Shown: positions 1 through 11,330 of the stretch, piece after piece
Position numbering within the stretch: the stretch's first letter is position 1
Layout: each line of letters starts with the position of its first letter
NCBI GenBank assembly: GCA_032716605.1
Contig: CM064495.1
Location: 42,942,896-43,006,895 of the forward strand
Length of the DNA stretch: 64,000 nucleotides
From: Paralithodes platypus
Lineage: Eukaryota > Arthropoda > Malacostraca > Decapoda > Lithodidae
Direction of reading: 5' to 3'
Position numbers and translations under genes: made by a program
Notes under the pieces: generated by a model
Seen by the model: the letters and a program-made list of their open reading frames with translations, nothing else
Databases searched by the model: none
What the model was told of the DNA's origin: nothing

Positions 1-1212
1 TTAAAATAGGACTTGAGAGGCTATCAACCCTTCCGGATTATTAAGCCAGCACACTGTAAGTCAAGTACATTTTCAGGAATGGAGCCCCATATCGAGAACC
101 CCAGTCCCTTGATTAACAGGTAAACACAAGAGTTTATATGATGTTTTTTTTTGTTATACTAAAGTTACTAAACGTTTCATAGTTCGGGCTTGGGATGAAA
201 TGGGAATGTGGAAATAACTTTGAAAAGTTCAACAGAATGAATATATACACCTGAAGAATGTGTATAACTTTTATTCTAGTGATGATGATGATGATGGTAT
301 GTTTTCCGTGTGGGAAGGAGGGGGGGGGGGGGGGTAATGAAAGACAAGGAAATGACAGAAAAAAATACATATAAAATGGACAATACTAGTAACTAGGCAA
401 ACCTGAGAGAGAGAGTAAGAGAGTGAGAGTGAATGAGAGTGAGTGTGTGAGAGAAAAAACAAAGACGAAAATGAAAGTAGGAAATAAAAATACACATGAT
501 AACATACCAAAACTAATGATGCAGACAGAAAATACAAAATACCTGAATATACCAACATATGTTACAGATTGCACACCAAATAAGTCCAGCGCAGAGCACA
601 ACAAATACGTAGCGTCCACCCTCGAGGCACACAGCCAACTGAATGCCCCCGCCCCCTAGTGACCCTACAGAATCTTCGAACTATATTGTATCGAATCACC
701 TGGTTACAAATTCACAGAACTAACCATGGACTGCTAGAAATCGAGGTCATAAAAAGTGTATGAGTAAAAATATTATAGGGTGTAGAATTGATATAAAAAT
801 TAATTGGGTATATTGATGGTGATATACCGGTACCTTCCTATTCTTAAATACATAAAATAATTGGATATAATGATAGTGAATTACCTCTGTATCCTTAAAT
901 GAGATGGGTCTATTAATACTAATATATCCGATGATTACAAACAAATATATACAATATGTACTGGAGAGTGTAAACCTAAATAGTATACTAACCCTAATAA
1001 ATTAACTACAAATTGCGGTCCCTACTAGGCAGTCTGTACTTAATCCTAAAATCCACTTTGTAGCAACTATCATCTTATAATTAAATATGGACGGCCTAGT
1101 AGGGAACGCAAGGTCTGTGCAGTCTGTGTACTTATGTAACTCTATGTAACTCTCCAATAATATACTGTATACGTTACATTAGGATGTTAAAGACGATTAC
1201 AAGAATGAAAAC

Positions 1213-1219
1213 TATATAG

Positions 1220-1282
<63 letters not shown>
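1213..1282. repeat. (AAT)n microsatellite
   Basis: A nearly pure AAT tract of over 20 units inside the foldback module. In copy 2 (about 13950-14040) it is much shorter and interrupted, so it is length-variable or badly assembled there. Confidence 0.9.
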
Positions 1283-1287
<5 letters not shown>

Positions 1288-1418
1288 AATAGAAATAATA
1301 AAAATAATAATTATAATAATACAAATAATAATTAAATATCAATTATAATAATAATAGCAACAATAATAATATTAAAATGATGATACACAAATATAAATTA
1401 AATATATGAATGTAATAT

Positions 1419-1642
1419 CTGAAATATCGGATCTCATCACCAAATCGGCAAATCCTTCCAAATCAACATTTTTAGCCAACACCTACCAAATAGTGAGTCG
1501 CGCGATTTTCTGGTTCAGAGCTTCATAGGAGAGGGCTGCTCGATCTGGGCGATAATGCCGCGACTCACTATTTGGTAGGTGTCGACTAAAAATGTTGGTT
1601 TGGAAGGATTTGCCGGCTTGGTTCCGAGATTCGATATTTCAG
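1419..1642. mobile_element. 224-bp hairpin MITE
   Basis: Left arm 1419-1502 and right arm 1559-1642 are near-perfect reverse complements, both including CACCTACCAAATAGTGAGTC, around a loop of about 56 bases. It is non-coding. A copy with an inverted loop and a lost right arm is at about 7420-7575, an end fragment is near 10900, and the copy-2 equivalent is about 14105-14335. Superfamily not identified; no clear target duplication. Confidence 0.75.
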
Positions 1643-1751
1643 ATTTCAGATTTAGATTTTATACTTTTTATTTGTTATAATTATTTTATTATTGGTATCA
1701 TTTATTAGTTTTGTTATTATCAATATTAATAGTATTATTATTATTTTTTGT

Positions 1752-1752
<1 letters not shown>

Positions 1753-1840
<88 letters not shown>
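1753..1840. repeat. (CT)n microsatellite
   Basis: About 45 CT units. In copy 2 (14445-14520) it is shorter and broken. A serine/leucine open frame across it is only a product of the dinucleotide repeat. Confidence 0.95.
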
Positions 1841-1843
<3 letters not shown>

Positions 1844-2700
1844 TAGGCTATTATTATTGATTTATATGTTTGTGATCACAAAATGCATGTCATTGTATTA
1901 TATAACCAGTATTACAATATATTTGCACTTATTACATATATAACTATAGGCCTACGTGTAAGAGTTTTCCTTTAGCATATAGTTTAGTTAAATGTGAAAT
2001 TATATAGCTTTCACTCTATCAATCGCCTTCCACATCCTTTAGTAACGTATATAGTATATTATTGGAGAGTTACATAGAGTTACATAAGTACACAGACTGC
2101 ACAGACATTGCGGTCCCTACTAGGCAGTCTGTGCTTAACCCCTTGAAGCTCTGACGCGTTTTAAAAGTATATTTTGGCTATCCTTAAACGATTTTATGCA
2201 GCTTAGGATGGATCTGTGGGTACCGGTATTAAATGGGTAAAGACTCTCTCAACCAACCCTCTGACTTCCATATACCCTTCCTAATCTGAATAAAATCGTC
2301 TAATAATTAACAGAAAACAAAACAGAAATGCGTATTGGAGCTTGAAAGGGTTAATCCTAAAATTCACTTTGTAGCAACTATCATCTTATAATTAAATATG
2401 GACGGCCTAGTAGGGAACGCAAGGTCTGTGCAGTCTGTGTATTTATGTAACACTGTGTAACTCTCTAATAATATACTGTATACGTTACATAAGGATGTTA
2501 AAGACGATTGCAAGAATGAAAACTATATACTATCGCATACAGCTAATATACCGTATATGTTAAAGAAAAATTCATATATTAATAGTTATACGTATATGTA
2601 ATAAGTATAAATATATTCAAATAATTATTATATAACACAATCACAGGCATTTCGTGATCACAAATAGAACAATAATAATTATCAGAGAGAGAGAGAGAGT
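1840..2700. mobile_element. Long-armed foldback element with a nested TTAA element at its centre
   Basis: Reading outward from the centre near 2240, 2064-2135 pairs with 2354-2466 (arms include GGTCCCTACTAGGCAGTC and its complement), and the pairing continues through 1975-2060 with 2470-2530, then 1845-1970 with 2535-2690, ending at CT and GA tracts. Arms total about 300 bp each. A related half-element is at 1015-1165 and another at 62403-62500. Non-coding. The outer limits are uncertain because the arms fade into simple repeats. Confidence 0.7.
2135..2354. mobile_element. TTAA-flanked MITE (piggyBac-like), CCCCTT ends
   Basis: TTAA at 2135-2138 and at 2351-2354 bracket a 212-bp insert with imperfect terminal inverted repeats (CCCCTTGAAGCTC against the complement of GAGCTTGAAAGGG). 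The related block at 1040-1060 reads straight through with a single TTAA, so the target duplication is visible. TTAA targeting is typical of piggyBac and its MITEs. No coding capacity. The copy-2 equivalent is 14902-15216. Confidence 0.85.
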
Positions 2701-3102
2701 GTGTTAGAGAGATAATATTAATAATGTAAATAATAATAATAGCAATGATAATACTAACAATAATGATAACTATATAACATAATATAAATAATAATAATAA
2801 CACTAATAGAAATAATAATAATAATAATTATAATAATAAAAATAATAATTAAATATTAATCATAATACCGTAATAATAATAGCACAGTTCAGTGACAGTC
2901 AGTGACAGAGAAGGTTGTGTTAATCTGAGCTCCTGCCCGGACCACTTACCAGTGACCTTTAGTGACCATTACACCTACCTGTGTTTGGGGGCAGTGCACT
3001 CGTGTTATATAAAAGTGTTATAGCTCAGTTTTTAGCTGTTAGTTTACTTGTTTTTGTTTTTCTGTACTTAGTTTCTTGTTCCTCGCTAAGCTTATTGGGA
3101 TC

Positions 3103-4136
3103 ATGGCAGGTATGGAGTGCGAGTCTCTAACTGATCTGCATCATCTTATTCTCCAGGTAAGAGAGGAGATGGTTGTGGTGAAGGAAGAGGTCTTGGCTCT
3201 AAGGGAGGTTAATGTTAAACTTCAGAGGGAAGTGGATTTGATTAAAGACGAAAATCTAGCTTTCAAGCTTAGCCAAGAGGAAATAAAGTCAAGTAAGGGG
3301 AAAAGGGAGGAAGTTGATGAAAAATTGTATTCATGGCAGGTTGTTAAAAATACGGGTGGGAAAGTCACACTCAAGAAGCAGGATAGTAGAATAGGTATGA
3401 GTGTGACAAATACATTCTCTCCTTTGCGAGACGAATGTGAGGGAAAGATAGTCAGGATAAGGGAGGGATAACCGAAGTGCCTGCCGCCGACTCAGCTCCA
3501 ACCTCTGACGCTGTGCTACCTACCACCACCACTACCCCCACCACCACCACCAAGGGACCTTCTGCCACCACCGGGGGTTCTCCAACTGCAGCTGCTGGAT
3601 CCTCCCGAGGGAAAGGTAAGTCTGTGTCCCGAGAAGGTAAGTCTGTGTCGATTGTGGGCGACTCCATGGTAAGACATTTAGTTAGGGCTACCCGCACTAA
3701 ACTTAGGAAGGTTGTGTGTCTGCCTGGCCATGGAGTTGGGAGGGTTTTAGAGAAGATGGACCACATCTTGGAAGATAGTGGAGATAACCCCATTATCTGT
3801 CTCAGTGCCGGGAGTAACGATGTTGGTAAGGGTAGAAGTGAGGAACTGCTGCAGCAGTATCGGGATGTGTTAGATAAAGTTAGGATGAAGGGAGGGATCC
3901 CTGTAGTACATTGTATCCTACCCAGAAGAGGAGTTCCCAAGGAATGGACATCCAGGGCGATTGGTGTCAATTGCCGTTTGGAGAAATATTGCAAAGAAAA
4001 AGCAATACCATTCATTGATAACTGGGATAGTTTCTATGGGAGAGATGGGATGTACGCAAGGGATGGGGTTCATCTTTCACGGTTAGGGGTTTCTACATTA
4101 GCTAGTTCTTTAGATAGGGTGGTTGTGGGGTTTTGA
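3103..4136 (+). pseudogene. LINE ORF1: coiled coil plus SGNH esterase-like domain (frameshifted)
   Basis: Translation most plausibly starts at the ATG at 3103; a frame extension upstream begins with TTG. The first 121 or so residues contain a heptad-rich coiled coil (LREVNVKLQREVDLIKDE). The frame stops at 3471, but the next frame continues without a gap from about 3465, so one single-base indel near the GGGAGGG run breaks the ORF. The second part has a Thr/Pro-rich linker and then SGNH hydrolase blocks: GDS at 3657-3665 (nucleophile Ser), GSND at 3810-3821 and DGVH at 4062-4073 (catalytic Asp and His). CR1 ORF1 proteins bind element RNA; the role of the esterase is not settled. All catalytic residues are intact although the frame is broken. 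Confidence 0.85.
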
Positions 4137-7100
4137 ACAGAAATATTGAGAGTGTAAATGAGAGGTTAATTGGAACAATTTTAGCGTCAGGCGAAAGCGA
4201 TAAGGATATTCAGTCTCATGCTAAAAATGATGACTATAATGCAAATAATAGTAGTGATGGTGCAACAGAAGATGGAAATGTCGCTAAAAACAAAGGTAAA
4301 TTAGGTATAAAGAAAAGAAGTAAATTGAGAGTATATTACACAAACTGTAGGAGTCTATGTAACAAAATGAACGAACTTAGAGCCCTTGTTAGCAAAGAAA
4401 ATATAGACATAATAGCGCTAACTGAAACGTGGATTAATACAGAAACCAGGCATTTTTTAGCAGAATTTGATATACCAGGATATAGTTTGTTTAAATATGA
4501 CCGAACAAGTAAGAGGGGTGGCGGTATAGCAGTGTTTGTCAGGAGTACATTAAAAAGCTGTATTAAATCAGGTATTAGACTAAATAACGATAATGAAAGT
4601 GTTTGGGTAGAGGTTAACGAAGGTAGTGAGACCATAGTTATTGGAGTTATGTAGGACCGCCAAATATGAGTAGAAATGACGGAACGTCATTATGGGAGGA
4701 AATTAAAATGGCATCAAGGTTTAGCAATGTGTGCATTATGGGGGATTTTAATTTTCCGAATATAGATTGGCAGCATCAAATAGGAGACTCTGATTCTGAG
4801 GAGTTTATAGAGGTAGTACAAGATAGTTTTTTATTTCAATTCATAGATACGCCGACTAGAGGTAATAATATTCTCGATTTAGTTTTCAGTAACAATGAAC
4901 ATATGGTAAATAATGTAGAGATAGGGGACCACCTAGGAAATAGTGACCACAATTCTGTGTATTTTAATATACAATGGAAAGGTAATACCAGAGAGAATAC
5001 AACATTAATACCTGACTTTAGAAAAGCCAATTATGGTGGGTTAAGAAGAGCCCTATTAGCGGACCCTATGGTCAAAAAATTAAGTCGATCCAGGTGTCCA
5101 AATGAGTGTACCCCTTCTCAGGCACCTGTCATCTTAAGTCAGGAAGAGACGTCAACCTTGGTAGATACATACGATAATTTTATCAAGTCAGTATTCAATG
5201 CACAAAATAAATACATCCCCAAAAGAAAATTTAGATCAACACAGAACCAACCCAAATGGATGAATAATAGACTATTAGATCTTCTAGGACAAAAGAGAGG
5301 AATATATAGAAAAATTAGAAAAGGCGAAATTCACCTACTTGCTTACTATCAGAATCTATCAAGACAGGTAAAAAAGGATATTAGGAAAGAAAAAAGAAAT
5401 TATGAAATTAAGGTTGCCAATGACTCAAAAAATAATCCTAAAGCTTTTTACCAACTATATAAATCCAAGGTTAGAGATGTAATTGGTCCCCTTAAAACTT
5501 CGATAGGAGAAATGACAGAAAATGATTTAGAAATGTGCAGTACATTAAATGGTCAATTTCTTTCCGTTTTCACTAATGAAAATTTGGCACAGTTTCCAGA
5601 AGTCCGTAAGGTATATAGCGATAGTATAGAAAATAGGTTAAGTACGGTTTACTATAAGTAGAAATGATGTGCTTAAGGAAATTGACAGACTGAAACCTCA
5701 TAAATCGCCTGGTCCTGATGAGGTATATGCTAGAGTATTAAAAGAATGTAGGGATGAGTTAAGTTACCCATTAAACATTTTTATTTAACAAGTCATTGGA
5801 GACAGGTATAGTTCCAGAAGCTTGGAAGCTTGCAAACGTAGTTCCGATCTTCAAAAAAGGTGACAAATCAATAGCATCCAATTACCGTCCCATTAGTCTT
5901 ACATCAATCATAGGAAAGCTACTAGAGTCAATTATTGCTAGTAAAATTAGAAACCACTTAGATACATTTAATTTAATAAATTCTTCTCAGCATGGATTCA
6001 CTCAGGGACGTTCTTGCCTTACTAATTTGCTTAGTTTTTTCTCAGAGGTATATGAAGCAGTAGATAATGACAAGTCATATGATATAATATATTTAGATTT
6101 CAGTAAAGCTTTCGACAGAGTCCCCCACGAGAGATTGATGAGAAAGGTTGAGGCGCATGGAATAGGTGGGGCGTTGTTGGGATGGATTAGGTCATGGCTA
6201 ATTGGTAGGAAGCAGAGAGTCAGCATAAATGGTACGAAGTCAGAATGGGGAGCAGTCAAAAGTGGTGTCCCCCAGGGATCTGTATTAGGTCCTCTGTTGT
6301 TTGTTATATACATAAATGACCTTGATTTAGGTATAACTAGTAGGATAAGTAAATTTGCAGACGATACCAAGATGGGGAGAACAATTGATTCAGATAGAGA
6401 TATAGAGTGCCTCCAAAGGGATCTAGATACCTTACACGAATGGTCAGTAAATTGGCAGATGAAGTTTAACATTGACAAATGCAAGGTATTAAAGATAGGG
6501 AAGATGCATACAAATGTTAAATATAAACTAGCTAATGTGGAATTAGAAAACTCGAATTGTGAGAAAGATCTAGGTGTGTTTGTTAGCAATGATTTGAAGC
6601 CTAGACAACAGTGTATAAGCGTTTCGAAAACAAGGCAAACAGGATTCTCGGGTTCATCTCAAGGAGTGTGAGTAACAGAACTGCTGATGTTATCTTAAAA
6701 CTTTACTTGTCATTAGTGAGAACCCATATGGATTATGCTGTTCAATTTTGGTGTCCTTATTACAGAATGGACATAGATTCATTGGAGAGAGTACAACGTA
6801 GAATGACAAAAATGATCCATAATATTAGAAATCTTCCGTATAAAGAAAGGTTGAAGAAATTAGGCTTACATTCGTTAGAGAGACGCAGAGTTAGAGGGGA
6901 TATGATAGAGGTGTTCAAGTGGGTTAGTGGGATTAACAAAGGGGACATGACAAATGTACTAAAGCTCAGTGATAGCGAAAGAACTCGTACCAATGGTTTC
7001 AAATTAGATAAATTTCGTTTCAGAAAAGATATAGGCAAATATTGGTTTGGTAACAGAGTTGTAGATGGTGGAATGCACTACCAAGTGCTATAGTGGGATT

Positions 7101-7164
7101 AAAAACGATAGGGAGCTTTAAGATAAAATTGGATAAGCATATGGACGAGAAGGGTTGGGTGTGA
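4137..7164 (+). pseudogene. LINE ORF2: endonuclease and reverse transcriptase (multiple frameshifts)
   Basis: Order of parts: apurinic-like (EEP) endonuclease with NCRSL, TETW at 4421-4432, GDFN at 4741-4752, RGNNILD and SDHN at 4942-4953; then reverse transcriptase with NYRPISLTS, LDFSKAFD at 6093-6116, SGVPQGS at 6261-6281 and the catalytic FADD at 6354-6365; then a C-terminal region ending with a WNALP motif and stop at 7164. The reading frame changes near 4654, 5650-5790, 6610 and 7065, so at least four indels break it. The protein would nick target DNA and reverse-transcribe the element RNA. No in-frame ATG precedes the endonuclease; the frame overlaps the ORF1 stop, so ORF2 may depend on reinitiation, or its start was lost. 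Confidence 0.9.
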
Positions 7165-7376
7165 AGGGGGATCAGCAGGGTTGGGCCAATCAGCGCTCTG
7201 CAGACCCCCGTAATCCTGCGTTAATCTCTAACCGTTTTGGTAAGATGATCCTCAGGGTATTAGAGTGTTGAGCCTATAATTGGGCTTTGTAATTGGGGTT
7301 GTGTGGGACAGGGATCTGCCTTGCTTAGGCCAATCGGCTTTCTGCAGACTCCCATTTTCTTATGTTCTTATGTTCT
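7165..7376 (+). other. LINE 3' UTR and tail repeats
   Basis: The non-coding 3' end contains two related segments around TTTCTGCAGAC and CTCTGCAGAC with GGCCAATC, then the terminal TTCTTATG repeats at about 7356-7376. Such terminal repeats act in CR1-type elements as the template end recognised by the reverse transcriptase. Confidence 0.75.
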
Positions 7377-7830
7377 AATAATCATAAAATTATAATACAA
7401 AAATATTAAGTAAATATATGAATATAATATCTGAAATATCGATTCTCAAAACCAAAGCAGCAAATCCTTCCAATCAACATTTTTAGCCGGCACCTGCCAA
7501 ATAGTGAGTCGCGGCATTAAACCTCTCAGACCGAGCAGCCCTTTCCTATGAAGCTCTGAACCTGAAAATCGCGGCCGACTTTTGCTTTGTCTTAGGTTCT
7601 GGACTTACTCACTCTCTCTCTCTCTCTCTCTCTCTGTAGTTAATTTATTAGGGTTAGTATACTATTTAGGTTAACACTCTCCTAGAAATATTTGTATATA
7701 TTTTCTGTAATCATTGGATATATTAGTATTAATAGACTCATCTCATAATTATAAGGATGTAGAGGTAATTCACTATCATTATATCCAATTATTTTTATGA
7801 ATATAAGAATAGGAAGGTATATCTTAGGTT
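7377..7830. repeat. Continuation of the foldback arm beyond the LINE
   Basis: After the LINE the interrupted module resumes: 7420-7575 is the hairpin MITE with its loop in the opposite orientation and its right arm missing, followed by a CT tract and 7640-7830, which is the reverse complement of 790-1015. Confidence 0.75.
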
Positions 7831-7934
7831 CTGCACTCACTCTCTCTTTATCTCTCTCGCTCTCACACTCACTCACTCTCTCTCTCTCTTTCTTTCTTTC
7901 TCTCCACAAGAAGGGACATTTTTTGGTCCATAAA

Positions 7935-8046
7935 TAATAACTATTTATCTATCTAGCTATCTACTGTTCCTATTTACCAATATATGTATTTATCTATCTA
8001 TCTATCTATAAATCTATCTATCTATCTGTTTATATATCTATCTATG
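7935..8046. repeat. (CTAT)n tetranucleotide tracts
   Basis: Imperfect CTAT/ATCT runs. Similar tracts lie at 9947-9965 and 10939-11200, together with short CT runs. Confidence 0.85.
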
Positions 8047-8105
8047 ACCTAAACAGCCTTAAACTTTGTGTCCAGGCTTTTTGACTCCAACGTCATTGTT
8101 TCCAT
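8047..8105 (+). repeat. Decayed LINE 3' coding tail
   Basis: ACCTAAACAGCCTTAAACTT followed by GTGTCCAGGC resembles the last codons before the stop in the LINE 3' fragments at 23597 and 61893. The copy-2 equivalent is near 16838. Short and degenerate, so only tentative. Confidence 0.4.
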
Positions 8106-8158
8106 TTTCCTAGCGAGTTTTACTATATAAATATACTGTATATATATATATATATATA

Positions 8159-9293
8159 CAGGGTGATTCAGTAACCCTTTTCATAAATTTAATGGCAAAT
8201 TCGGGAGACAAAAATAAGACTAATTTACTCTATGACCCTTAGGGTGAGTCTTTGATATGATGGAGATATTACATCTTTAAAGTTATCGATAGATAGAAAA
8301 GAAAAAAAATCTAAGGAGTGAGAATGAAAATGTCGTTGCTAACTGGCAGGGTAGCGTAACCAAGACTTGGTATCAAAATGGCTGCATACGGTAGCTGGAT
8401 GCAGTTCGTTTCGCAATTTACAAAGGTACATTACAACTGTATTTGTATTATCATCATCATTATTATTAATAATCATTGTATTAGTAGTAGTAGTAGCAAG
8501 GGGAGAAGCAGGCGCCGGAGGATAAGTAAGAGGAAGAGGAGGAGTAAGTGGTGGAAGAGGGGTAAGTGGAGGAGGAGGGATCTTCCTGCCGACTTTGAGC
8601 TTTGATACTCCGCTCGTCTTAATGAATCTGGAATCAATCTGTACATGAATCTAAAGATTGTTTCTTTGCTTACACGTGGTATGTAAATGGTTGCATATGG
8701 TAGCAGTTGTCTCAATGCTCAAAAGAACATTAGCATTTTATCACCATCATCATAATTAATACTCTATTTCATCGTAGCTGTAGTAGTAGTAGTAATAGTC
8801 ATAGTTGTATTATTATCATTATTATTATTATTATTAAGTCAAGTTATGTCATTAGCATGTTATCATTAATTATTTATACAGTATTGTGAAATTTATTGTT
8901 ATTATTATTGATTGGTGCTGTTGATGGTTTGTACAGTAATTTTTTCATGTGGTGCTTTAAAGCTTCTCATTATGTTGGTTTTTGTTATTATTTTATCATA
9001 AATAAATTAATGGTGTGTGTAATGTACCTTTGTAAATTGGGAAACGAACTGCATCCAGCTACCGTATGCAGCCATTTTGATACCAAGTCTTGGTTATGCT
9101 ACCCTGCCAGTTAGCAACGACATTTTCATTCTCACTCCTTAGATTTTTTTCTTTTCTATCTATCGATAACTTTAAAGGTGTAATATCTCCATCATATCAA
9201 AGACTCATCCTAAGGGTCATAGAGTAAATTAGTCTTATTTTTGTCTCCCGAATTTGCCATTAAATTTATGAAAAGGGTTACTGAATCACCCTG
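8159..9293. mobile_element. Non-autonomous DNA transposon with about 275-bp terminal inverted repeats
   Basis: Both ends begin CAGGGTGATTCAGTAACCC (right end on the complement) and the inverted repeats stay near-identical for about 275 bp (8159-8433 and 9018-9293). Both outer flanks are TA-rich (TATATA), consistent with a TA target duplication as in Tc1/mariner-type elements. The 580-bp middle holds AG-rich and ATT-rich simple sequence and no transposase. Copy 2 carries the same element, expanded by noise, at 17021-18437. The superfamily call is an inference from ends and target only. Confidence 0.75.
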
Positions 9294-9626
9294 TATATAC
9301 TGTATACTAATTATATGGTGTTTCAAAAATATATTTCACAAATTTCAGAATGAATAGACCTACCAATAATAAATATACTTTATGTGACGTTTTGGGAAAT
9401 ATCTCATATTTAACGGGATATTACTCATTTTAGTTTAAATAGGAAAGTCTAGGGGATTAAAACGTTTAATTCCTGTCCACCCCCTCAGGGATCAAGACGT
9501 CTGGCAAAATATAGAAATACAGTATATGTATTTACTAGCTGAGGTACCCGGCCCTTCTAGGGGGAAAATCGAAGTATGGGCCTCCGTCCCCCTCTCCCTG
9601 GAGGGTCAGGGAAAAAACATGTCACT

Positions 9627-9872
9627 TAAAACCTATTTTGGCATCCCCTTATGATGCATGCCAAATATGTCCATCATGAACACTGAGGGAGTTGGGGTAG
9701 GGGGTTACCCCCACTTAAAACCTATTCTGGCACCCCCTTAGTATGCATGCCAAGTATGGGCTCTCCATCTCGAAAACTGAGGGGGGTATCCCCCCCCCCC
9801 CCTTAAAACCTAGTCTGGCACCCATTAGTATGCTTACCAAGTATGAGCTCTCCATCTTGAACAGGGAGGGAT
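9627..9872. repeat. About 88-bp tandem repeat, three copies
   Basis: Units start at 9627, 9713 and 9801 with CTTAAAACCTA and share ATGCATGCCAAGTATG-type and CTCTCCATCT motifs, with G and C runs at their ends. The noisy copy-2 counterpart is about 18860-19190. No function evident. Confidence 0.7.
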
Positions 9873-10324
9873 TATTTCGTGAGCAAACAAACAGACATAT
9901 TGGAAACTCACAGAAAGACAAAACTCACAGAAAGTGCCCTTTATTAGTATCTATCTATCTATCCATCTCTCTCTCTCTCTCTCTCTCTCATAAATTGTCA
10001 GATAAAGTTGCACAATGCAATACAATTGACACATTCGGAAGGAGGGTAGACATGTATTTAGAGGAAATTTTGAGTATTTTAGGTAAATAATTAAATAATA
10101 TAATGTTGAGTTAAGAGTCGGTACGACTCAGTAGTTAACACTATTTCTCAACTTCCTTCTTTACTATGAATTTACCAGTAGAAATGTTTTCATTCTGCTG
10201 GGGATCCTGTATACTCAACTAAATTTCATGCCGAACCAAGGTCGGAGGGTGTGGTGGGTGGGGAGAGAGCCTTCTGCTTTTCTGCCTTTACCATCCACTT
10301 TATAGTAAATATAATTTTAGAATT

Positions 10325-10945
10325 ATATATTGACTGACTAGTAGGGACTGCAAGGTCTGTGCAGTATATGTAGTTATGTAACTCTATGTAACTATATATT
10401 AATATACTGCATACTTTACATAAGGATGTGAAAGACGATTGAAAGAGTGAAGGCTATTATCATTTCGCATATAGCTAAAATACATGCTAATAATCATTCA
10501 TACAGGTATAGTTATATATGTAATAAGTACCGGTATATATACCGGTATATATATATTATAATAATGAATATATAATGCAATCACAGGCATTTCGTGTTCA
10601 CAAATAGAACAATGATAATTTTCAGAGAGAGAGAGAGAGAGAGACAATATTAATAATGTAAATAATTATAGCAATGATAATACTAACATAATGATAACTA
10701 TATAGATAATAACAATAATATAAATATAAATAATAACACTAATAGAAATAATACTACGGTAATACTAATAATAACACTAGTAATACAAATAATAATAATA
10801 ATTATAATAAAAAAAAAAAAAAATCATTATATTAATAATAACAATAATAACAATAATAAAATGATAATACAAATATATAAAGTCAATATATGAATTTAAT
10901 ATCTGAAATATTGATTCCCAGAACCAAGGCAGCAAATCCTTCTAT
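10325..10945. repeat. Direct copy of the foldback module
   Basis: Starts with GACTAGTAGGGACTGCAAGG, runs through AATGCAATCACAGGCATTTC and a GA tract, and ends in the hairpin-MITE end (CTGAAATATTGATTCCCAG). It parallels 2390-2890 plus 7384-7470, showing the uninterrupted order at the point where the LINE inserted. Confidence 0.75.
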
Positions 10946-11251
10946 CTATTTATCTATCTATATATCTAAGTGTAAATCTATCTCTCAACTCTCTCACCAT
11001 CTATCTATCTATATATTTATCTATCTATCAATCTATCTCAAACTAATTACTCTCGCTCTCACTATCTATCTGTCTATCTATCTATCTATGTACGCATCTA
11101 TTTATCTATCTATCTCACAAACTACTCATTACTCTCTCTCTATCAATCTATCTATTTATCTATCTATATATCTAAGTGTAAATCTATCTATGTATCTCTC
11201 AACTCTCTCTCTCACATAGACCAACTACCTGCACAGTGGAGCTGATAATTT

Positions 11252-11330
11252 TACTCAATAAATAGGTGTGGACGTTTACAGCCCAGTTGCTCCAGCCCCT
11301 CCTGATTTACGAGGGACTAGGTAGGGTGTC
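11252..11330. repeat. Fragment of the TATAGTC foldback family
   Basis: Contains AATAGGTGTGGACGTTTACA and GCCCAGTTGCTCCAGCCC, matching the core of the complete elements at 35186, 52559 and 54407. Ends not preserved. Confidence 0.5.

Larger units (their letters stand above)
747..2890. repeat. Chain of nested foldback modules
   Basis: A module made of an arm ending in a GTAACTCTATGTAACTCTCC-type end, an AAT- or GA-rich stretch and a hairpin-MITE end occurs as 1080-1502 (direct), 1559-2135 (inverted) and 2345-2890 continuing at 7377-7510 (direct, split by the LINE). 790-1015 is also mirrored at 7640-7830. The interval therefore consists of alternating direct and inverted arms. A further direct copy is at 10325-10945. 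No protein is encoded. The structure fits repeated insertion or rearrangement of a long-armed foldback element. Confidence 0.7.
2886..7376 (+). mobile_element. Near full-length CR1-type non-LTR retrotransposon
   Basis: A 4.49 kb insertion with a 5' UTR of about 217 bp, ORF1 (coiled coil plus SGNH esterase-like domain), ORF2 (endonuclease plus reverse transcriptase) and a 3' UTR ending in short direct repeats TTCTTATG-TTCTTATG. An esterase in ORF1 and a short tandem 3' end are hallmarks of the CR1 superfamily. Copy 2 of the surrounding repeat has an empty site at about 15880-15887 joining the same flanks. Several frameshifts make it inactive in this assembly. No poly(A) tail is seen, as usual for CR1. 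Confidence 0.9.

Noticed and set aside
1692..1943. Ser/Leu-rich open frame, and similar Arg/Glu frames at 32209, 46617 and 48517
   Set aside because: Direct products of CT or GA dinucleotide tracts, open in several frames at once.
3452..4015. Antisense open frame over LINE ORF1
   Set aside because: Shadow of the sense ORF1, which carries SGNH motifs.
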